This document shows, piece by piece, positions 1-11,100 of a DNA stretch of 64,000 nucleotides (within the stretch, counting starts at the first letter, position 1; every line of letters starts with the position of its first letter). Source of the DNA: Axinella damicornis (Eukaryota; Porifera; Demospongiae; Axinellida; Axinellidae); the NCBI GenBank assembly GCA_963931865.1, contig OZ007510.1:9892993-9956992 (forward strand), read 5' to 3'. The notes beneath the pieces were generated by a model. It did not search any database, had not been told where the DNA came from, and saw nothing but the letters and a program-made list of their open reading frames with translations. A program made the translations under genes and the position numbers.

Positions 1-734
1 CTAATGCACGCACTGCATGCGTACGTGTGACCTAGCTGACCCCGTGCTTACATGTATCTATGATCTGTAGCTAGTGTGAGTTTGAGAGAGATAAAGACGT
101 CGATTGTGGCCATGCGAGGCTTTTGTGGAGATGTCAACTGCGCTCATAATTTGATTGACTCCATACGTAGCTGTTTGAGTTCTGCAAGCCCTGGAGGCAC
201 CGCACACTTGTCCACTGAGCTGAGTCTCAAGGTTGTAAATCCGCACCGTCAAGTCCTTGTGGCATTGGCCGGCAGGAAACCTGCAACTTTCCTAAGCGTT
301 ATCAACATTCCTGAGTGTGACACGTACCGGTACATATGTACATACGCATGTACGTACGTATATTGCAAGAATAGATCCCCCTTTCAGAGACTTGCGCTAA
401 TGCACTCATTCCCTGGTAATAACGAAGTGTGGATACTTTTGGCCTATTGAACAAAGCACTCAAGAGCTTCAGAAGGGAACGATCCAGCCATCAAGGACAA
501 CCTTTATTTTGCATCCACGGAGGAATTATATTTTCACTGGAGGTCTCTTTTTGCCTATGGATGGTGACTTAAGCCAACATTTTGTTTCCCAGTGGAATGC
601 AATTAACTGTAACAGTCACATCCAATTATTGCCCAACAACTTTCAAATGTGCAACTTGCGAAGCGAGTTAGAGAGGCTCGATCATGAAGCTCTGGACAGT
701 AGTAACCATTGGAAGGTGTTCCTTCAGCAGTATA

Positions 735-860
735 TACGTAGTAACAAAGTAATTTTCCAGTGCCGGTTAGAAGGCTCACGAGTACATCCCGTCTGCTGAA
801 GGAGTTCTTCACTGCTAATTCTTGCTTGAGGCACAACCTTGGATAGCCTAGTTGCGCTTT
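735..860 (-). pseudogene. Decayed RecQ-like DNA helicase fragment
   Basis: The minus-strand translation contains KAQLGYPRLCLKQELAVKN followed by RRDVLVSLLTGTGKLLCYY. This matches the motif 0/motif I block of RecQ-type helicases (LGY...L...Q, GRDV..SLPTGxGKSLCY), but the P-loop serine is leucine and the similarity stops soon after, in both directions. RecQ-like genes of this type are often multicopy and transposon-associated in invertebrates. Read as a relic, not a gene. Confidence 0.5.
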
Positions 861-1329
861 GCAGCGATGGCAATCCGTGCACGCCCCCTCGTGGAAAAAG
901 AGGCTGGCTTGTGAGACTAGTCTGCACAAGATTGACTGCCACCACGTCACTGAATAGCTACCCACCTTTAAGGAGGCCATCTCCACAGTATCTGCCGACT
1001 CCCTCATCTCTTCTTCAGTCTTCTCCTTCGTAAGAGAGATGTGAACTCTTCTGTATGCGAATAGGAGTTCATGAAAACCCTGGAGGGATGATTGCCACGT
1101 GCATGCTTAGCTACTAGGTTATGAAATCTAGTTCGACTTCCAGTAATAGTCAGGCTCCACCACTTTCCCATTACTTACTGCCTCTCTCCTCCCTGCCTTC
1201 CGTCTATAACTTTCCCTAGCTCCCTCTCCTACACTCCAGTCTCTCCACTTGCCTTCGTACTACTATTTAGAACCCAACAACCTCAGCCTCGTTCCGAGAC
1301 GCCAAGCTTTTCAAACCTATTCACCTGTG

Positions 1330-1415
1330 GGTTGCATGGGGACGGGGCTAGGGTGGTTGCATGGGGACGGGGCTAGGGTGGTTGCATGGGGGCTGGTGCA
1401 TGGGGATTGGGGTGG
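1330..1415. repeat. G-rich short tandem repeat, about 26 bp
   Basis: The unit GGTTGCATGGGGACGGGGCT and following bases recur two to three times before degenerating. Confidence 0.7.
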
Positions 1416-1675
1416 GGCTCAATGAAAGTCCCATCAGCGCTGCAATAGCTAGCTGGTCTCCCTGGGAGTCCGACATACCATGGTGGTGCACAGCACTAAT
1501 GACAATAACTAAAGACTAGGAACCAATGAGAAGTGTAACAATTGTAATGAAGGTAATTACATCAATACAAAAGAAATTAATAAGTTCTGTTTAACAAATT
1601 AAAAGTTACATGTAGTTCATCTAGAAAAAAGACTGCAAGGGTGTTAAAGACACAACAATTCAAACCACATTCTTG

Positions 1676-2035
1676 CACACCCCGTCCCAAGTGCACCCCC
1701 ATGCTCCCACTCCAGGCCTGCCACCACCCCAGCCCCACCCTCCCATGCATGCTCCCCAGCCCCACCCCCCATGCTCCCACCCTCCCATGCTCCCACCCTC
1801 CCATGCCCCCCAGCCCCACCCCCATGCTCCCAGCCCCACCCCCCATGCTCCCACCCTCCCATGCCTCCAGCCCCACCCCCACCCCCATGCTCCCACCCCA
1901 GCCCCACCCCCCATGCTCCCACCCCAGCCCCACCCCCATGCTCCCACCCCAGCCCCACCCCCCAATGCTCCCACCCCAGCCCCACCCCCCAATGCTCCCA
2001 CCCCAGCCCCACCCCCCCAATGCTCCCACCCCACC
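1676..2035. repeat. C-rich minisatellite (CCCACCCCAGCCCCACCCCC-type)
   Basis: Imperfect tandem units of roughly 15-28 bp built from CCCAGCCCCACCC and CATGCTCCCACC. The minus strand is G-rich with many GGGG runs, so G-quadruplex potential is high. Proline- or glycine-rich open frames across it are artefacts of the repeat. Confidence 0.9.
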
Positions 2036-2222
2036 CAACTTACCCTGGTGGTGGAAGGTATTGAGCTGGGTTAAAGTTAGGGTGAGGGCTCACCTCACCT
2101 TAACTTCACCCGAGCTAAACCTAACCCGAATGGCTAGGACACAACTGGACTCACTTTATATACTCGCAGACGGCCTGCCAAACGCGTGCAGGAATGCGTG
2201 CACGCGCCTGTAACGCTACAAT

Positions 2223-2266
2223 CTGATTGGTTGGAATTCGCGGTAGTTAAATTTTTGGCGGGAAAC
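2223..2266 (+). promoter_or_regulatory. Promoter-like patch: inverted CCAAT box and E2F-like site
   Basis: CTGATTGGTTGG carries CCAAT on the minus strand, and TTTGGCGGGAAA at 2254-2265 matches an E2F consensus. They lie 20-65 bp before an ATG in good context (AAACCATGG, 2287). The pair is typical of cell-cycle promoters; motif matches alone do not prove function. Confidence 0.45.
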
Positions 2267-2286
2267 GACCAGTGCACGCGTAAACC

Positions 2287-3557
2287 ATGGACAGTGAGGA
2301 GCGTGCTTCTGTCTCTGTCGTTTTCGTTCGGTCTCTATGGTCGTTGGCCTCCTCCGGTAGGCCCTCCGCCAATGGCGCTCCCTCTGTTGCTGCCCTAGTA
2401 AATGACTCTAAATGCTGTTCCGTAGCTAGCTAGCTATACGTTTGGCGTCTGAAAACGAGACCGACTGTATTGCTGTGACAGTCGGGCTTGAGACTCCATT
2501 TCTGTAGTCCATCTTGTCGAAGGCAATTGAAGAGATCTAGAGAGAATGGGGAGAAGGAGAGGAAAAGGTAAAGAAAGAAGGGATGGAGGAGGGAGGACTC
2601 TCCTGTATATGCTCACGGGATCGAGTTCATTAAAAAAAAAAAAACCCTGCGGAGGTAGCCACTAGCTAGTGTGAATCTACCCAGCGTTGTGAAAGTTTTG
2701 TGACCGGTTTACTGTGGAAATCCATGGGAGTGTAAATTGTGATGAACCTGATCCTGGGCCTCCAAGAATATAGGATGCATGCATGACCTCAGGATACTTG
2801 TGTTGGTAAACTGTTACAGTAGCCTGCACTTGCATGTACACTGGGGATGATTTGTTGAACAGGGTTCTCAAGAAGTGAGAGTGGTGTGTGGCAGGAGAGG
2901 AGAGGGGAGATCCATGCAGTGGTGTAGGTAGTGAAGAGTGCACTCCTATTCAATAGCTACAACAACTCTCAACTGAGGAAGCAGGTCAAATTTGGTCATA
3001 ATTATTGTAGGCCTGTGTAGCTAGAAATGCTGCAACCAGGATCAGGATTTTGATCCACAAAACGTATTGACCACGTGATCAGTCTCTTCTGAAGCTCTCA
3101 AATTACAGGGGTTCAAAAGTAGCCACACCTCCTTTGTAGCTGAGAAAATTTGTTGATCTAGTTGCTGAGTTTTCCTTGATCAGCTCTCAAACAAGCATTT
3201 TGGCCATCACACCCCTGATAGCCTGAGGGAATGTGGCTAGAATCCCCCACCGTGGATAGACCTCCTAGTGATTTATTTACGTGAACAACACTGCTACAGC
3301 AGCAGTGCTTGCATGTTTTTGTGCCACAGTGAACGTCAAGGTCTGCAGTATACTCAGACAACTAGATCCTAGCTTCTATTGTTCTACAGCATGAAGTTCC
3401 GTTGATTTCATTTCACACTTTTGCCTGTTCAAATTTATCTGCCTCCCTCCACTTCTTCTCACCGCAGAAGTCACTGTGTCACCTGGGTGGGGACTTGAGG
3501 ATGGAAATAGAGTATGAATGGAGGGAGAAGATCGGCATGGGCTTGAGCTCTGTCTGA
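2287..3557 (+). CDS. Possible small two-exon gene, unrecognised
   Basis: Candidate exons 2287-2397 (MDSEERASVSVVFVRSLWSL..., donor CTA|GTAAAT) and 3468-3557 (KSLCHLGGDLRMEIEYEWRE..., stop TGA), both phase 0, would give 66 aa. The acceptor has a strong pyrimidine tract, and a good donor (CAG|GTAAGG at 3561) follows just after the stop. An alternative donor at about 2357 also stays open, which weakens the model. I recognise no family. Supported mainly by the promoter-like motifs upstream and the splice signals. Confidence 0.3.
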
Positions 3558-4189
3558 CAGGTAAGGGGGGAAGGGAAGAGAGGAGGGAAAGGAGGAGATC
3601 AGGTTTTGATGTAAACTTACAAAGTCCCGTCCCTCAAGAATGTCACTGTTTGGCAATGAACTGGCAATCAGGATGCTTCCCTTGTTCTCTGTATGGGATG
3701 ATTTGCAGGTTGAGTCGAAGTGGCTTGCTAGCATTCCTCCACCTATCAAAACACTCTGGCATACTACCATCAGAGTATTCAACAATATCAGACCCTCACG
3801 CACACACGGATATAGAAGTCTTACCTGACTATAGGGGCGTGGTCAGGGATTGATTCATGTGATGTAGAGACTTGATGTGTAGTGACTAAATGTGCAGGTC
3901 TGACACAGCAGCATGCATGAGAGTTAATTGGTAGCTCGACCAGATTATGCTGCATAAATGCTACTGCATGTAAACACTGCATGGGTTCTGGGTGAGAAAT
4001 ATAAACCATCACAGACAGACCTGGTATTGTCTCTATACCACATGAGTGTGAGAAACTGGGAAATAAACACGACCGCTATGCATAAACGTAAGCCTTTCTT
4101 CCATAGTTCAGTTCTGAATGCCTCCTCATCTCCAATACAGGTTTTCGTGCAGGTCCTGGGCCCCATTAACAGGGGGTGGTGATCACTGA

Positions 4190-4378
4190 ACTCACTTGAG
4201 TATATATCCATAAAAGGCGTTCCTATTTTCTTGAAGGGCAAAGGGCAAATTCCTTTTTTCAGGCGAATCACCCTTCAACAGGGAAACCATGGGCTTCAGT
4301 GGGATTCGAATCCATGACAGAGTCAGAGTTGCATACTGGAGACTCTCTCTACCAGTACACCACCGCGCACCCCACACC
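4190..4378 (-). mobile_element. tRNA-derived SINE-like element
   Basis: On the minus strand, GGTGTACTGGTAGAG resembles an RNA polymerase III A box and GGATTCGAATCC a B box about 50 bases later, with tRNA-like spacing. No intact cloverleaf or anticodon arm forms, and an unrelated tail with an A-rich run follows. This is the organisation of a tRNA-derived SINE; a decayed tRNA pseudogene is the alternative. Confidence 0.6.
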
Positions 4379-4569
4379 TCTACAATGACACTAGCACCGT
4401 GTTCTAATTATGCATCATTTCGTGTCGATAACTGAATTTGTACCTTGTAGAGTGATGCATAATCAACCCTGTTCCTACCATCCCCTCAGTTATTTGTGTC
4501 TGTATTGTTATGCGTGTGTCTGCATTGTGTGTCAGATCTCTCTGATCCTCCATCCCACATAAGCAACAA

Positions 4570-4570
<1 letters not shown>

Positions 4571-4601
<31 letters not shown>
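4571..4601. repeat. Homopolymer C31
   Basis: An uninterrupted run of 31 C. Length in such runs is unreliable in assemblies. Confidence 0.9.
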
Positions 4602-4602
<1 letters not shown>

Positions 4603-4724
4603 CCACAGGACACAGGATATGCTGTACAGGAATGTACCAGGCCATTCCAACTCTCCTACTTATTGCACACGCAATGCAGGTTATACCTTCTGCATTGAAA
4701 GTGGCTACCAGTGTACCATAATGC

Positions 4725-4825
4725 TAGCCTCGTTCCCAGGCCTTCTACACCTCCAGTTTTTGATCGCTTGCAGTATGCAAAAACGATCAAAAACTGGAGG
4801 TGTAGAAGGCCTGGGAACGAGGTTA
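4725..4825. mobile_element. TAGCCTCG foldback MITE, 101 bp, with target duplication
   Basis: Near-perfect inverted repeat with arms of about 40 bp. Ends are TAGCCTCGTTCCCAGG and CCTGGGAACGAGGTTA. It is flanked by the direct repeat CCATAATGC (4716-4724 and 4826-4834; extendable to 11 bp if the element is trimmed). Confidence 0.9.
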
Positions 4826-5126
4826 CCATAATGCCTGTTTCTTGGTTGACAAATATGCTCAGTGATGTTCGATAATTCCTCTGGCTTAGCCCTCGGGATT
4901 ACTTCAAACCCCAGGCATAGACTTACTATAACACCATTTGATTGACACTTGCAGTTTCATACAATAATTATTGGTGACAGCAACTTTCAGAGTGATAATA
5001 CGGAACGTATAGTCACTAGGATTGAATGCATTGTGTATTAGAATCAAAGTGAAATCACAAACCATTATACTAATGCACACACAGGAACACACAGTACACA
5101 GCATGCTGAGCACCTTCATCTGAATG

Positions 5127-8100
5127 CTAATGTGGGGTTGGGGGGGATATGTCCGGCTGCTGCTTGTCCTCTGCTAACCCAGAGTTCAGTATGGGGATGA
5201 CCAGGTCCTCCATGTTAGGCAAAACCAACTTCTTCTGCAGAAATGAAGCAATGAAAGTGGTACATATTGTGGTGGTGCATTTCGCTGCGAATGCGAGGCT
5301 TACAGCTGCGTGTGTGTGTGAGGCATACAGCTGTGCGTGATGGAAGTGGGATGTTCGTGGGGCGGGACTAGACTAGTGACGCGCGACCTTCGTACTTCAA
5401 TTTACTAAACCTCGAACTCTGCGAAGAATGTTCAAGAACATTGGGCATGGGCTGGAACAGCTGGGGCTACAAACGGATACAATCGGGGAGTAGCAGTCGA
5501 AGCGGATGCAATCGGGGAGCAGCAGTTGAAGCAGATGCAATCGGGGAGCAGCAGTCGAAGCGGACGCAATCGGGGAGCAGCAGCCGAAGCAGACGCAAGC
5601 GGCGAGCAGCAGCTGAAGCAGACGTAAACAGGGAGCAGCAGTTGAAGCGGATCGATGCAATCGGGGAGCAGCAGCTGAAGCAGACGCAATCTGGGAGTAG
5701 CAGCTCTGCACAGAGAGCTGTCCGGCGCCGGATTACTCACGTAGGCAAACGAGGGAGAAGTAGCTGAGCTCAGCTACTTGTACATATGAAGCATGGAAGA
5801 GCTACATGTAGACCAATTTCTCACGCTCAGGAAATTGGGGGCAGGCCCCGCCCCAAACTTCCTGAGTGGTCTACCTTGATAGAAGTGTACTTGTGTGTCA
5901 CTCTCCACACTCAATGTGAATAGTTTGTCAGTTATGTAAATATGTGGACAAAGCTTGTCACAACAATGTTGATGTAAGGCTGTTAGTACATTACATGTAC
6001 CTAACACATCTAGGATCTCTAACCAGTCCATATTCACAGTACCAGTCTGTAAAGACAAGCACTTACGTTGACGAGTTCATGCAGTTTCCTTTCGATCCAG
6101 TGGGTCACCCTGGTCATGGTGACCTCCCGATGACCCAGCTTCGGCTTGGCCACCAGGTCCAGGGTGGGGCTACCCTTGAAGCCATACCTGTGGGCAGGTG
6201 ATGCAGGGTGTCAGATGTTGAGCTCCACACAAGTCCAGTTTGACACACTAATAAATACATTGCGTACATGTACCAGTGATGTGTGTACCAGTGATGTGTC
6301 ACATGGCTGGTACACAATGCAGTGAATAAGAGGTGCCCAGTAAAGCACTTACCCCTTGCACTGTTTGCAGAAATGCGTGGATGCATGCAGATTGTGCTTT
6401 ATCGATACCATAATTCTAGTCTGCACTACGTTTTATTGGCCTACTGTAACTTTATCTCAACTATGTACGTCAATAAAACACAGTCTGCATCCAAGCGTCC
6501 CAATAATTGGTTTCCTTGTAGATCCAATACATTTTGAACCTCAGAGAAAAGGACATCCTCTCTACAAAGGACGGAAATTATATTGTCCCCCATTGTGTAC
6601 ATGTAGTACTATTGCTTGCACATGCGTGCCCAGGGTAACAATCTATCCCAGGGCACATTTGTTACAGGCGGGGGGGGGAGTTGTTTGAATGTACAGCGAA
6701 GGCTTGTGCACAAACCCACCACCCACCACACACGTGCAACAACACACCATATAGTATCAGTTGGAGGAGGGGGAACGTTGACAGCCAGTATCCCATCCAG
6801 CCTCTTCACCTCCACCGTCAGCACAAGGGGATAGCTGGACACCTTCTCGGCTGCCCTGCGATATATCTTCGTGTTTGCCACTCGCTTTCCAATCTTTGTG
6901 ACTACATTCATTAAGGCTTTCCTCTTAGAGTGAGTGTGGTCCTGGGTGGGGGAGTGGAGGTCGCTCTCCATGTCAACCTACACAGGGAATAGAGGGCAAA
7001 GGAAATAGCACATCAACATGCTGCTTCATCGTTGTATGGAGTCAACTGACACAACTTCGTTGATGTATACATAACCATCGTTACAGCGCTTTGCAGCAAT
7101 CTTGCAAAGTCCGGTTACAACAGCACCAACGGTATTAACCAATCAAATTGCAGAATAGTTTGTGCTTCCGGCAATTGTGCTTCCGTGCGGGGGGGGGGGC
7201 ATGAACTACTGATCTATTGTTTTGTTTGTTTGTTTGTTTGTTTTGCTGGTTTGGTTTTGTTGGTTTTTGCATGTATTTTGTCTTGTTTTGTATTTTGTGT
7301 TAGTTTTTCCTTTTGTACGGTAGTGTGTGTTAATGTATTTTATTTTTTAATTTTTCCCCTTGGTCCTGTATTGTAAGTTATTCTACAGCTGTAGAGCAGC
7401 CCATTCTGTAAAATTGTATTAGCGTTTGAATTCTGTTCGCTGATTGGTTGATACAGTTGATGCTCTGCTGACCTGACATTGCGAGAATGCTGCAAAGTGC
7501 TGTATTATAAGATTTTGAACAGTGTACGTGTGTGTAATGGAAGTGGGACGTTCGGGGTGTGGGACTAGTCTAGAGACACGCGACCATTGTATGTTACTAC
7601 AACCTCTGAACCTTGAACTCTGCAAAGAATGCTCGAGAACGTTAGGCAGGGGCTGGAACCTTCCAGAACGGCTGGGGCTGCAAGCGGATGCAATCGAGGA
7701 CTAAAGTTGCTTACAAGTATAAGTTACGGAACCTAATGATATATGGGACATACGTTAGTCAACCAGTTATATGTCACACAGTAAACACAGCCCTCTCCAT
7801 GGTTTCAGTATAGGTACGGGAATAAAGTTAACAACAACCTGGACGTGGGTGGCTGCCTCCTCCACAGAGTGTGACAGGGAGGCCCCCTCCACGGAGTGTG
7901 ATAGGGAGGCCCCTTCATCATCTGACCCGCTGTCAATCTCCTCTTGGGGGTCCACTGGGGATTCGAGGGCCACTGTCTTCACTCCTCCATGGGCGTGGAG
8001 GTGAGGGGGTGCCTTAGGACGCTGTGGTGAGATCCTGCAGGGAGGCGAACAAAGTTTGGGAGGGACTATGATGGTTGTACGGTCCAGTTATCCTCACACA

Positions 8101-11100
8101 TCAGGGCCATAGGAAGCCCCAAAAAACCTGTCCGGCCAATATTATAATAGCACAATTACACGCCACCAAGGTACGTTTCGGTTATCAGGATGGGCTCTCG
8201 TGGCACCTTCGTGCTTTGCACTGCAAATTCCAGATGTACGAGGATTTCAGGTCTCAGTGGGAACGAGACTACGGACTGTGCTGGTCTCGCTTGAGCGCTT
8301 GCTCTTTTGTGCATGCTCACGCGATACATTTTTTTTGAAGGTCAAAACCGGTATGGCCATGGCCGGACCGGCCGTAGTGATTCCTACAGCTATGCACATT
8401 TCCCGATACTGCACAGCGTGCACACAGGGTTGAAGAAGTCAATCCACTTACCTAACACTATCCTTGGCCTTTGTAAAGGAAGGCCCTTTCTGCATCCCCC
8501 CCTTTGCTCCCTCGTCTCCCTCATCCTCCTCCTTCTTCCCCAACTTCAACTTTGTTTCGATGGTCATCACAAACTGTCCCACATACGTCACATCCAGGAA
8601 CACCCATATTCCCTGCATATCCAGCTTTGGGCCGTCATGAAGGCGGTTGATTACTGGCATGTCATTGCCAAGCTGGACATCAGTCAGTCGAAGCTGTTCC
8701 ATGAAGGAAGGTGTTTTCACTCGAATCAACTTGCGCTGGATGCGGCTCACGACCCAATTCTTCCACCTCTCCTCGTGCCACACATCCCAGCAGAGTCTCG
8801 CTGCGAGAGAATTGATCCAGTCCGTCTCCTTGGGGGGCTTCAGAGGGCGGGGGACAAATTCATAGCTACTCTCGTCGAGAGAGTCTGACGATCTCAAATG
8901 AGAAGTTGACGAGGACCGTGCTCCAGTGTGTGACTGAGGAGAGGGATCAACACTTGTCCCGGCGGCAATGCTGCCAGAACTGACGGTGGCAGACAACTGT
9001 CTCCCTGGATGTTGCAGTGACGGCCTAGAGATGCTCACTGCACTGAGTCCTTCCTCCTCATTTTCGGCATGATACTTGACCCGGGGTGATGGTTGTCTAC
9101 CGCCATGGGCTTGAGATTGGAGACTGCCTCTCTTGCGTAACTTACTGTGTGCCACAGTAGCGTCAGAATGGAGAGGATCTGTAGGAAAATACTGTTCCAT
9201 GTAGGCAAAGAAGTTCTTCTGCCGTGTGATTAGGACATCAGAAGTGTCTCCGCTGGCAGCAGACTTTAGTCGCCTATACCAATCCTCCTTTTCCCTGGAC
9301 GTGTGGGTGAAGACGTAGATGCAGTACTTCTTCTCAGGCCATGATATCCTGATCGGAAACTTCTTACTCCAACGACGCTTCCGATTTTGGGCTACTTCTT
9401 CTGGTACAAGTGCAATGCTATAGTGACGGACGTCCACAACTCTTTGCTCTAAGACCTTCTCAGAGTCCCAGACCTTTATGGTCAGCTCATAGTCGTCAAG
9501 CAGCTGAAGACTAGCCATGTTCCGCTGGCTCGGATGGTGGGTGGCAAAGTCGTACCTCCAAGTGGCCGTGAACTTCTTGCTCTGTTGTTGAGAGGATTAA
9601 AATAGGTAATGAGAACACAAGAGTCACATGTGTCTGGACAAAGTCAGATTCATCAGACACTTGACTACACATTAGATTACATACCATATCAAAATCTGGT
9701 GTCGGTACAAAGGAATGTGTTAGCCACTCTCTGTCCGGCTGATCACGTGTGCACATGGCAAAGCCACACGCATGTGACTGGCCGTGTGGACAGGGTCTAG
9801 TGGCTAGACTGGACAGATATATGCCCTGACATAGCCTACATGTATCTCCCAAAGTCAGAAGTGAAGTCATGAAGCCAAATGTCTGACTATTCAGACATCA
9901 CTAGTTGTTAAAGGGTAAATTAACAGGCTGAGTTATCAGATTACTGAGATTCCAGGGTACTATCAGGTCATCACCACATCAGTTCTTGGATTGGAATGTA
10001 GGGGGAGTAGTGTTACAGAGTAGTGGCACAACCCATGGTGAGATAGCCTCGTTCCAGGGGCTTGGTACTTGGGAGAAAAGCTCAATTACTGAGCGCCTGG
10101 GAATGAGGCGAATGGTAAGAAAGCATTGTACTACATAGGAATCGCAAGCAGATGCTCACTCAATGGTGTCATGTGCATAATCATGTAGTTGCTCTAGCAA
10201 TGTCAATTGAGATTCCATAATGGGCGATGACATAGTCAACGCTTGTGTGTGCACGTGCCACACACACCAGTACACATAAAAAAATCTACATACATGTACA
10301 CATAGCAGAGGTAAGACCCCCACAGAAAACTACAAAAATTGTAAGTTCCTCCCTCCAAATGCTACCAAAATAGGAATTGTCAATCACATCACTGTTACTA
10401 AAAATAGTGACATTACTATGGTCATGCATGCCTAAACACACACTGAGTGTTCCCCTAGTGATATGCTGTTATGCATGGCCAGTGTTGGGGAAAACTCCAC
10501 ACTATTGTACTCACACCAGTGAACTGAGAAACTGAAAAACAGGCACTTCCAGTTCCGAGTGTACATGTGGTACGAAGGGACTTCCTATTCAGAGTGTACA
10601 TGTGGTACGAAGGGACTTCCTATTCAGAGTGTACATGTGGTACGAAGGGACTTCCTATTCAGAGTGTACATGTGGTACGAAGGGACTTCCTATTCAGAGT
10701 GTACATGTGGTACGAAATACATGGTATGTAACACTGGGTCATGTTTATAACCACGTACAGGGTTGATTAGAAGGCGAACAAAAAGATAGTCTCATTCCCA
10801 GATGTTGATCGCCCATCCCAGGAAAAAGGGTCTGCATCAATAATTATGACATTTCACTCAGTCCTATGATGCGGATGTCTAGAAAGTTGGATGGTCAATC
10901 ATAGCCAAGATACATGTAGAGCAGTGCTTACTGCTTTTGGGGGAACTGAGGTCTGGGAACTATATCAAGAGTGCACAGACAATACAGCTAGGAGCTGCAG
11001 ACTATCATTACCCAGCGCGTGCATGTGCAGTCGGGTAAAGCAATGCTGTCATATCTGTGTGTCTGTCTGTTGGCAGAAAATGCTTCAAGCACGTTAGCTA

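Larger units (their letters stand above)
1..2220. other. Gene-poor left flank
   Basis: Apart from the helicase relic and the C/G-rich repeats at 1330-2035, I see no supported gene. Open frames at 76-450 and 509-799 show no recognisable motif and no convincing splice structure. Confidence 0.5.

Noticed and set aside
1577..2213. Proline/histidine-rich and glycine/tryptophan-rich frames of up to 190 codons
   Set aside because: Generated by the C-rich minisatellite in several frames on both strands; no splice or start context.
4280..4378. A functional second tRNA gene
   Set aside because: A- and B-box-like motifs are present but no acceptor stem or anticodon arm closes; listed as SINE-like instead.
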